Positions 61,101 to 64,000 of a DNA stretch of 64,000 nucleotides are shown piece after piece; positions within the stretch are counted from its first letter, which is position 1; each line of letters opens with the position of its first letter. This DNA is from Crotalaria pallida (Eukaryota; Streptophyta; Magnoliopsida; Fabales; Fabaceae), in the NCBI GenBank assembly GCA_037953625.1, contig CM075655.1, forward strand, positions 12,542,001 through 12,606,000, given 5' to 3'. A program made the translations under genes and the position numbers. The notes beneath the pieces were generated by a model, which had not been told where the DNA came from, made no database searches, and worked only from the letters and a program-made list of their open reading frames with translations.

Positions 61101-62258
61101 CAGACATTAATCGATTAACTCCTTGCCTTAATCGATTAACAGCGGAGAATTTTGTGAAAATCATTCGTTTTAATTGTTTCGATTTGTTTTGTTCGAAAAT
61201 CTTTCAAGGTTTCTTTAACACCTATTCACCCCCTTCTAGGTGTTCTCCTAGTGTTGTTTAGTTAATTCACCCACCGATTGTAGTTCTTACACAAAACACA
61301 CATTGTTTTATTTGGTTGCACGAAAGAAAATGAGAAGAGAGAAATATGGGAGAGAGAAGTAAGGAAGAGATATTATAGGGAGAAAATGAGTAGATTTTGT
61401 AGTTGTTTGGTAATAGCGAAAATGTGAAGAAATGGAAAAGGAGAAAAGTTGAGTTTTCTTTCTTTTGTTTGGTCGGAGAGAAAAGTGGGAAAAGAGAAAA
61501 CAATAAATTTGCAAAAAATGACCACACCCATATTTTACAAAATAGAAATAAATATATTTTTTCTTTTTCACGTATATGTATATTTAACATAGCCAAAAAA
61601 AGTTTCTTTACTTCAATTATTTATTACATAATAAAAATTTCGAGTCCAAAATATTTTTTAAAAAAACAGTTTTTTTATTGAAATAAAAAGTTTTACTTTT
61701 TCAATTAAAAAAATTTATAAAAGAGTCAAACAGAATAAATTAAGGATAGATAAGTAATTTTACATATCAATTTCAGTTTTCTCTCTATTCTCTCTACTTG
61801 GAAGAGAAAATATTTTCCGATGGAACCACCGCATTTTCTCTCCATCCTCATTTTCTCTTCTGAACAAAACTGAGAGAAAACAAGCCCCCAAAATCCCCTC
61901 CCAAAAAATCATCCAAAACAAACAAAGGATAAATGATAAATCACCCAAATACACAGAACCAGTCGCTAAATTAAATTATAATTTAAAATAAAAAAATAAA
62001 AATAAGAAGCAGAGATTTTTCTTATGAGAGACAGAGACACACAAACCAAGTATAAGCATCATGTATCACAAAATTTAAAATCAAAAGGAAATGCAACATC
62101 ATCCATACAATACATAGCTTACTTATAAAAAAACATAGAATAAAATAAAATGGAAAATAGACCTTATCAACGGTGGTGAGAACTTGATCAACAGAGTTCC
62201 TAAAACCCTGTAAATCCTGAACAGCAGCAGGAGCAGCAACGGTTGGAACATCAGCCAT
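39905..62258 (-). CDS. GTE1/GTE6: BET-type bromodomain protein GTE (GTE1/GTE6-like), eight exons
   Basis: Joining 62258-62163, 57643-57428, 52670-52593, 50045-49818, 49655-49557, 49439-49381, 40393-40243 and 40102-39905 gives 1125 bases, one open frame of 374 residues. That is close to Arabidopsis GTE1/GTE6 (roughly 370-390). Residues 105-206 form the bromodomain, with ITQHKWATPF, MDFSTIKSKM and the acetyl-lysine-binding Asn in FKNAMKYN. Residues 207-260 are coiled coil. Residues ~262-330 are the NET domain (EEVVLDIDAQSDYTLWKLK). The C-terminus is basic (KKNNSKRRRQ), a likely nuclear localisation signal. The protein reads acetylated histones to promote transcription. All junctions keep frame; seven introns of 117-8987 bp hold many transposons. 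The two paralogues cannot be told apart here. Confidence 0.94.
40243..40393 (-). CDS. GTE1/GTE6: GTE exon 7 (NET domain)
   Basis: Encodes KVSTQEKKKLSTSLSRLS to EEVVLDIDAQ, the first part of the NET domain. Acceptor CCATAG, donor CAG|GTCTGT; it restores phase 0. Confidence 0.95.
40793..41190 (-). repeat. 3' LTR of the gypsy element
   Basis: Plus strand starts TGATAGGTTCTAGAG and ends AGTCCCACCA. Same length and, by eye, same sequence as 45931-46328. Confidence 0.95.
41191..41226 (-). other. Poly-G polypurine tract region (26-base C run on plus strand)
   Basis: Bases 41196-41221 are 26 uninterrupted C, five bases from the 3' LTR, so on the element's strand an unbroken G run takes the place of a mixed polypurine tract. 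The run length could also be affected by sequencing error. Confidence 0.7.
41222..41879 (-). pseudogene. pol: Gypsy integrase C-terminus and chromodomain-like region
   Basis: The frame contains FEVGEWVFLKLKPHRQ, RYYGPFPI and LHPVFHVSLLKK (integrase C-terminal GPF/Y-type module). ALVQWKGQ and ATWEDVFSIQSQFP follow, a chromodomain-like fold of the kind that directs chromovirus insertion. It is separated from the integrase core by a frame change and a TAA near 41890. Confidence 0.85.
41860..42669 (-). pseudogene. pol: Gypsy integrase core, frameshifted from RT and from its C-terminus
   Basis: Zinc-binding HHCC: HSTTQGGHSG...CDICQRQK. Core: MDFITGLPKS, VVVDRFSKYSHF, VSDRDPIF and YHPQTDGQTEVVNR supply D, D and E. 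The frame is offset by one base from the gag-RT ORF near 42665. At its other end HWAEY is followed by a 1-base change and a stop before the family-typical TTFHQS block. Confidence 0.9.
42666..45878 (-). CDS. gag-pol: Gypsy gag-protease-RT-RNase H polyprotein (truncated by frameshift)
   Basis: The 1070-residue ORF starts MPPKKNKNTG, 53 bases inside the 5' LTR. Gag spans about residues 90-300, with a CCHC knuckle CYKCGGQYHPMHQC near 360. The aspartic protease is LIDSGATHNF near 445. RT has WRMCVDYRALN near 690 and the active site VFFDDILVYS near 790. RNase H begins around ESDASGGGVG near 935 and includes STDHKSL. The ORF ends by frameshift before the integrase, so a full polyprotein cannot be made without recoding or trans-complementation. 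Confidence 0.94.
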   Translation of the reverse strand: MPPKKNKNTGMEACVTFLENELSQLKLTMAEAQEKTEANLEKILEAVSRDNRQKPTTEDENGSVHNRTKETNRETISKGPLSSSGALKKLQGDILEEFRQSVKKVELPMFDGEDPAGWISRAEVYFRVQDTHPEVRVSLAQLCMEGSTIHFFNSLLDEDEEMSWEQLKRELMDRYGGIGEGDIFEQLASLHQEAGVDEYIADFERLTAQIKRLPDDQFFGYFIHGLKENIRGCLRSLRALGPISRSKMMNVARAIESELQGGRHGWLSTARKEVKSGYGPQTPNRPNSGQNNKTNVGADWVHVKGSKDSNWSSGNNRGGLFGPNNNFGPNKTSENQSKGNVQRDRGVRHLPYRELMERRQRGLCYKCGGQYHPMHQCPGKQYRVMVLDDGEENEKEEMQASIEFEEEEAADGECSVLNLGSLETKDGQHFQTLKLRGTIEGVPVLVLIDSGATHNFISRKLIEAMGWPVVDTKEMSIKLGDGHKTTARGRCEKLEVEIGQIPITVDAHLFDLGDIDMVLGISWLSTLGEMIIDWGKKVMRVMIKRKPVELRGEGLDSQPALQSLFNDSQLFIEGLYLSTSLQATDSMQAEGQMTHLNKKQQEAMNKLLSQFDVVFREPKGLPPKRNKEHAIVLLEGHGPVNVRPYRYPHHHKDEIEKQVHEMLQLGIIRPSQSAFSSPVILVKKKDETWRMCVDYRALNRATIPDKFPIPVIDELLDEVHGANYFSKLDLKSGYHQVRMKVEDIHKTAFRTHEGHYEYLVMPFGLVNAPSTFQALMNDVFRSMLRRWVLVFFDDILVYSSSWEEHLEHLTIVLRTLQQHQLVANKKKCQFAQTSIEYLGHIISKQGVAMDPRKVECVLQWPTPKTVKGVRGFLGLTGYYRKFIKDYGKIARPLTELTKKEGFQWSVGAQEAFEKLKRAMVEAPVLALLDFSREFLIESDASGGGVGAILVQQGKPIAYFSKALGARSLSKSAYEKELMAVVLAIQHWRPYLLGKHFTVSTDHKSLGQLMQQRISTIDQQNWMAKLLGYQFDIVYKPGKENSGADALSRVYEEEGSLCYIDLHLYGETAKL
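45931..46328 (-). repeat. 5' LTR of the gypsy element
   Basis: See the 3' LTR; the TACCC duplication follows directly at 46329-46333. Confidence 0.95.
46436..46902 (+). pseudogene. Copia RNase H and 3' end remnant
   Basis: Fragments in shifting frames read VYFDVDWDAL, ETWRSRKRP, TLRLLKELNM, IGIVENPIRHDRVKYVEIDR and ANLLTKALLRINF. This is the typical end of copia RNase H (ENPVQHDRTKH.E.D, LADVLTK). A purine-rich CGAGGGGGAG follows the last codons, consistent with a polypurine tract. It is opposite in strand to GTE, in intron 6, with stops and frameshifts. Confidence 0.82.
47372..48494 (-). mobile_element. 5'-truncated RTE-type LINE in GTE intron 6
   Basis: The 13-bp sequence CAGGAAGCAACAA occurs at 47359-47371 and again at 48495-48507, a target-site duplication. 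The 3' end carries the CCTAGTGGGACAAAG tail followed by a (TTG)n run on the minus strand, typical for plant RTE elements. The 5' end is cut within the RT gene, as usual for LINEs. Confidence 0.88.
47397..48488 (-). pseudogene. RTE LINE reverse transcriptase, C-terminal part
   Basis: The ORF of 363 residues has RT motifs VFIDLEKAYDRV, GLHQGSSLSPDLF and the catalytic LFADDIVLIG, followed by KYLGSIL and RWFGHVWRR, the plant RTE C-terminal signature. It lacks the apurinic endonuclease domain and the N-terminal RT part, so it is inactive. The frame itself has no stop, which suggests a fairly young insertion. Confidence 0.9.
49381..49439 (-). CDS. GTE1/GTE6: GTE exon 6
   Basis: Residues 240-259, LYEVDRHLQSLKEMAIQKF, continuing the helix. 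Acceptor CTTTTCAG, donor CAG|GTTCGT; 59 bases, leaving two bases of an Arg codon to exon 7. Confidence 0.9.
49557..49655 (-). CDS. GTE1/GTE6: GTE exon 5
   Basis: Residues 207-239, Ala/Gln/Leu-rich helix EKRLLDEAAQAQLDLQL. Acceptor TATGCTAG, donor GAG|GTTGGT; 33 codons, phase 0. Confidence 0.9.
49818..50045 (-). CDS. GTE1/GTE6: GTE exon 4 (bromodomain core)
   Basis: Residues 131-206, VIDKPMDFSTIKSKM through VREIYADVRLIFKNAMKYN to KVVDE. Acceptor CCATTAG, donor GAG|GTAAAT; 76 codons, phase 0. Confidence 0.95.
50258..51610 (-). pseudogene. Copia remnant in GTE intron 3 (integrase only)
   Basis: A PBS-like TGGTATCAGAT on the minus strand (~51590-51600) is preceded by apparent LTR sequence to the right. 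After a short leader the reading frame has CIDLGGPSPVSS and FRYYMSIVDSCTRYTW (integrase core start). Next come MRLTLLAQATLPPKYW and VFGCSCYPCLRPYN with EKCIFVGYS. An in-frame TGA near 50782 precedes RIYISKDVIFHE and a Ser/Pro-rich linker. Gag, protease, RT and RNase H are missing and the integrase is internally broken. It is in the same orientation as GTE. Confidence 0.82.
51755..52260 (+). pseudogene. RTE LINE 3' fragment in GTE intron 3
   Basis: Frames read KWWRSALGVLCDRKVTLKLKG, then RIAIRPAMLYG, VGVAPIVEKMV, RLRWFGHVWRRP and KKDMEINALWKDMIY. The common CCGACCCCACCTAGTGGG tail ends at about 52245. It has several frame changes, is opposite in strand to the copy at 47397-48488, and is clearly older. 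Confidence 0.85.
52593..52670 (-). CDS. GTE1/GTE6: GTE exon 3 (bromodomain start)
   Basis: Residues 105-130, ITQHKWATPFMDPVDVEG to DDYYE. Acceptor TTCTCAG, donor GAG|GTGAGT; 26 codons, phase 0. Confidence 0.93.
52920..53725. mobile_element. Inverted-repeat element rich in GGAATT motifs
   Basis: GTTTGGCATGTGGAATTGG near 52926 recurs inverted near 53700. Both ends carry runs of (T)GGAATT(G/C)...AATTCC. No transposase is present. Borders and target duplication are unresolved. It looks like a MITE-class DNA transposon of about 0.8 kb. Confidence 0.6.
53771..53878. mobile_element. Short MITE with TTTTGGTCCCTCC inverted ends
   Basis: TTGGTTTTGGTCCCTCCA at 53771-53788 is answered by GGGACCAAAACCAAAA at 53861-53876 on the same strand. 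This terminus type is common in legume and grass MITEs. TSD not resolved. Confidence 0.6.
54097..54336. mobile_element. Stowaway-like MITE (degenerate)
   Basis: TACCACCTCCGTCTCTAAATAT starts the element; the other end, inverted, reads TACTCTCTCTGTGTCTCTGG. TA at both ends fits Stowaway target duplication. Confidence 0.6.
54337..56213. other. GTE intron 2 sequence without recognised genes
   Basis: A stretch from about 54576 (TGTTAGGATAGCAGC) to 54965 has the look of a decayed LTR with a leader, but no partner LTR or coding domain was found. ORFs at 54400-54585 and 54812-55099 are short and unrecognised. Confidence 0.35.
56214..56255 (-). mobile_element. RTE LINE 3'-tail remnant
   Basis: ACAACAACAACC followed by ACCCAACTAGGTGGGGTTAA matches, with decay, the (CAA)n and CCACTAGGTGGGGTCGG tail at 47370-47410. 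Only the last ~40 bp are recognisable. Confidence 0.65.
56256..57427. other. GTE intron 2, remaining part
   Basis: AT-rich with no recognised gene or repeat pair. It ends at the GC donor of exon 2 (57427-57426). Confidence 0.4.
57428..57643 (-). CDS. GTE1/GTE6: GTE exon 2 (GC donor)
   Basis: Residues 33-104, LEKQVVEVEQYY... to NAILRQ, a predicted coiled-coil start followed by a low-complexity linker. Acceptor TTGTGCAG|CTT. The donor is CAG|GCAAGT, a consensus GC-AG site; no GT donor preserves the family junction FRQ/ITQHKW. Confidence 0.92.
57644..59463. other. GTE intron 1, exon-2-proximal part
   Basis: No gene is recognised. ORFs (for example 58884-59087 and 58986-59174) overlap on opposite strands and have no known motif. 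Contains an A18 run near 58947. Confidence 0.4.
59464..59712. mobile_element. MITE-like block with AGCTTATAAGCT palindromes
   Basis: Repeated AGCTTATAGGCTAGCT, GAGCTCATAAGC and GAGCTTATAAGCTATAAGC phrases are arranged in both orientations, typical of short hAT-like MITEs in dicots. Ends and TSD are not resolved. Confidence 0.45.
60031..60146 (+). repeat. Paired ATCGAT palindromes, first cluster
   Basis: ATCGAT or variant at 60035, 60067 (ATTGAT), 60087, 60116 and 60137; the pairs are 20 and 21 bp apart. The cluster occupies the same LTR position as the CTCGAG block of LTR A. Confidence 0.85.
61050..61141 (+). repeat. Paired ATCGAT palindromes, second cluster
   Basis: ATCGAT at 61056/61077 and 61110/61131, both 21 bp apart, each within TTAATCGATTAA-like 12-mers. 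LTR A has only one degenerate trace (TTAATCGTTTAG) at the matching place near 2223. Confidence 0.88.
61297..62162. other. GTE intron 1, exon-1-proximal part
   Basis: Purine-rich at 61320-61500 and pyrimidine-rich at 61770-61860 on the same strand, suggesting an inverted-repeat element; clean ends were not found. No gene is recognised. Confidence 0.4.
62163..62258 (-). CDS. GTE1/GTE6: GTE exon 1
   Basis: Residues 1-32, starting MADVPTVAAPAAVQDLQGF. This ATG is the only one in frame with the family-typical QGFRNSVDQV motif. Donor AAG|GTCTAT; phase 0. Confidence 0.9.
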
Positions 62259-62489
62259 CTCGCTTAAGCAGCACTTAGTGAGAGTAATCTAAAGCTAACT
62301 ACGCTCTTGAGAAAATTTCGGTGTTCTGCTGCGCCAATCTGTGTATTCTTTGTTTTTATTACATGTTTCAAGTTCGGTTGTCTCTTTTCTTTGTGGTCTT
62401 GACACGTGGATTGATTTGGGACAAGTCAGTTTTTTCATTATTTTTGTACATTATTTTATTTTTATTTTTACTTCCGGACAGTGAAATAG
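62259..62489 (-). promoter_or_regulatory. 5' flank and probable promoter region of GTE
   Basis: About 230 bp of gene-proximal sequence precede the first MITE-like sequence. No convincing TATA box is seen on the minus strand. The 5' UTR must start here or further upstream. Confidence 0.4.
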
Positions 62490-62745
62490 CTGCTCTCCTG
62501 CTCGAATTATAACCAAAAGTAACTAATTTTACATTAATTAAATATGTTAATTGATTGTATTTGATTTTTTAAAATTTATAAAAAAATATAGGTATTTTAA
62601 AAAAGTTGAATTGAAAATGAAATAAAAGTTAAATAAAATAAAAATTTTCTAGAGATATTTTATGAAATTAACATTGGGAATGAAATAAAATTTAAGAAAG
62701 TTGGTTATATTTCCTTATATTTTAAATCAAGTATGCTTTTTTTCT
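62490..62745. mobile_element. One-ended MITE related to 62900-63188
   Basis: TGCTCGAATTATAA...AAAAGTAACTAATTTTACATTAATTAA matches the left half of the MITE at 62900; the right terminus is decayed or missing. Confidence 0.5.
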
Positions 62746-63314
62746 TACTCTCTCCATTTCATATGTAGTGTGTTTTAAGGTTATTTACGAGTTTAAAAAA
62801 ATGATTAAATTATGTAAGAATTTGATGTATTTCGACTATAATGTCCATATATAATAATTATTGAAAAGAGAGAAAAATATTAGAAGTGAAAAAATATTGT
62901 ATTTCCTCCAGCTCGAATTATAAGCAAATCCAACCATTTTTACGCTTATTAAGGAGGTTAGTTAATTGTATTTAATTTTATTACATTTATAAAAAAAATA
63001 GAGGTATTTCAGAAAAATAATATTGGGAATAAAACAAAAATTAATTAAGATTACAATTTTCTGGAAATCTTTTAGAAAAATGACATTGGAAATGAAACAA
63101 AATTTAATAAAGTTAGTTAATTTTTTCTTATATTTTAAACCAAGAAAAGTATGTTTTTTGTTGCTTATAATTCGAGCTGGAACGAGTAATAAATATGGGT
63201 GTGTTTGGAAAAATAGCATTAATTATATATTGGGTTTTGTAAAAAAAACAATACATATGAAACATGAGACAAAAACTCTATGAACATTATATATGAAATG
63301 GAACGGATGGAGTA
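62746..63314. mobile_element. Stowaway-like MITE, interrupted by another MITE
   Basis: TACTCTCTCCATTTCATAT at the left is answered, inverted, by TACTCCATCCGTTCCATTTC at 63314. Removal of 62900-63188 joins the two halves. Confidence 0.7.
62900..63188. mobile_element. Nested MITE with CCAGCTCGAATTATAAGC termini (289 bp)
   Basis: The left end TATTTCCTCCAGCTCGAATT and the inverted right end TACTCGTTCCAGCTCGAATT share at least 18 bases. TA is at both borders. No coding capacity. Confidence 0.8.
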
Positions 63315-63404
63315 TATTTCAAGTCGGAAAAAGTATTGTTTCTTCCTACACGCAATTTTATTATTGATAATATCACATTAATTTAAAAAAAACAATTATT
63401 TTCT

Positions 63405-63660
63405 TCGGTTCTGTTTATAAGATCATTTTGGATTTTTTTTCTTCATAATGGCATTAGAAATATGAAAATTTGATATATTTTTTTTTTTAAATTATCCCTA
63501 TAATTATCTTTGGGACTCTAAAAAGTGTAGAGTTGATAGAGGTGTTTCTGGAAAAAAAAATAATTAAATGATATTGAAAATTGAAACGAGATCTTATACA
63601 TCTTATAAATAGTATCAAATTAAAAACTTCAAAAAAGTCTTATATATAAGACCAGAGGAA
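63405..63660. mobile_element. MITE with TATAAGACC-type ends
   Basis: CTTCGGTTCTGTTTATAAGATC on the left is answered, inverted, by TTCCTCTGGTCTTATATATAAG on the right. Non-coding, AT-rich interior. Confidence 0.55.
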
Positions 63661-64000
63661 TTACAATTTTTAAATTTTAAAAAATATTATAATTTTATTC
63701 TTCTAAATGTATTAAAAATTTTATAAAGATATTGTTTCATATTAATAAACAATTTATAAATAAGAAAAATAAATAAATGTTTTTAAAAAATACAAAATAA
63801 TTTATAAGTAAATTTATAAAATTTAAAATATGACTTATAAATCTAACATTTCGCAATTTTGATGTTTCCTTTTTTATTGTCACAATAAATTGACATAAAT
63901 ACATTTTTTTTAATTCCAAATATATTCATATCTCTATATATATTTATATATTCATTATAAATTAACTTATCATCTAATATATTCTTCCTATATAAAAAGA

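Larger units (their letters stand above)
59754..61291 (+). repeat. Solo copia LTR, type A family (1538 bp)
   Basis: It is collinear with the LTR at 813-2346: GTTTGGGTAGAG with GAGGGTAGTGAATCTCT, the TATATAAACC promoter (~60225), CTCTCTCACT leader, GTGAACCAG, TTTGGGGAAAA and a closing ACCGATTGTAG. TG...CA ends give 1538 bp against 1534 bp. No gag, PBS or pol follows. Flanking pentamers GAAAA (59749-59753) and CAAAA (61292-61296) match at four of five bases. It is antisense to GTE within intron 1. Confidence 0.82.

Noticed and set aside
59754..61291. Full copia element in GTE intron 1
   Set aside because: No PBS, gag, pol or second LTR is present; length and ends fit a solo LTR.

Overview
This is nuclear DNA from a flowering plant. 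Spliceosomal introns, Ty1/copia, Ty3/gypsy, CACTA, Mutator-like (MULE), RTE-type LINE and MITE sequences all occur, and the one intact host gene is a plant-specific BET-type bromodomain gene. The sequence is AT-rich. A eudicot, possibly a legume, fits the element families, but that placement is a guess. No bacterial, organellar or viral genes and no RNA genes were recognised.

Layout. (1) 1-3190: parts of a SIRE-like copia family. A gag tail is joined directly to the last codons of pol, so pol is deleted; a 1.53-kb LTR, a primer-binding site and a second gag start follow. (2) About 3190-7430: a broken MULE with a FAR1-like transposase pseudogene and a tail of about five degenerate ~180-bp repeats. 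(3) 7491-37938: a tandem array of ~1.68-1.71-kb units, each carrying, on the minus strand, the spliced C-terminal part of an OTU-like and Ulp1-like protease gene of the kind carried by plant MULEs. The array is split twice. A complete, young copia element (12490-21492, TSD AACAT) sits in unit 3. A composite block in unit 4 fuses the left end of a gypsy-type LTR (21949 to ~27300) to a CACTA transposon lacking its left end (~27300-35339). The CACTA carries TNP2-like and Transposase_24-like pseudogenes, and an intron of the latter holds a captured fragment of an alanine:glyoxylate aminotransferase 2 gene. (4) 38357-39308: a 952-bp non-autonomous MULE with long TIRs and a perfect 9-bp TSD. (5) 39905-62258, minus strand: an apparently intact eight-exon GTE (BET bromodomain, GTE1/GTE6-like) gene of about 22.4 kb coding for 374 residues. 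Its introns hold a complete gypsy element with LTRs that look identical (40793-46328, TSD TACCC), two copia remnants, three RTE-LINE remnants, several MITEs and a solo LTR of the copia family seen at the left edge. (6) 62259-64000: the 5' flank of GTE, filled with MITEs, two of them nested.

Function. Only GTE looks like a working host gene: two halves of a bromodomain, a coiled coil and a NET domain, intact across eight exons, with one GC-AG intron. Almost everything else is transposon sequence in layers whose order can often be read from target-site duplications.

The least conventional signal is in the copia LTRs. Three related LTR types (813-2346; 12490-14018 with 19942-21492; 59754-61291) carry pairs of short palindromes at a fixed centre-to-centre spacing of 20-21 bp, about two helical turns. 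The palindrome core differs (CTCGAG or ATCGAT) while the spacing is kept. The second notable system is the protease-fragment array with conserved exons and splice sites.
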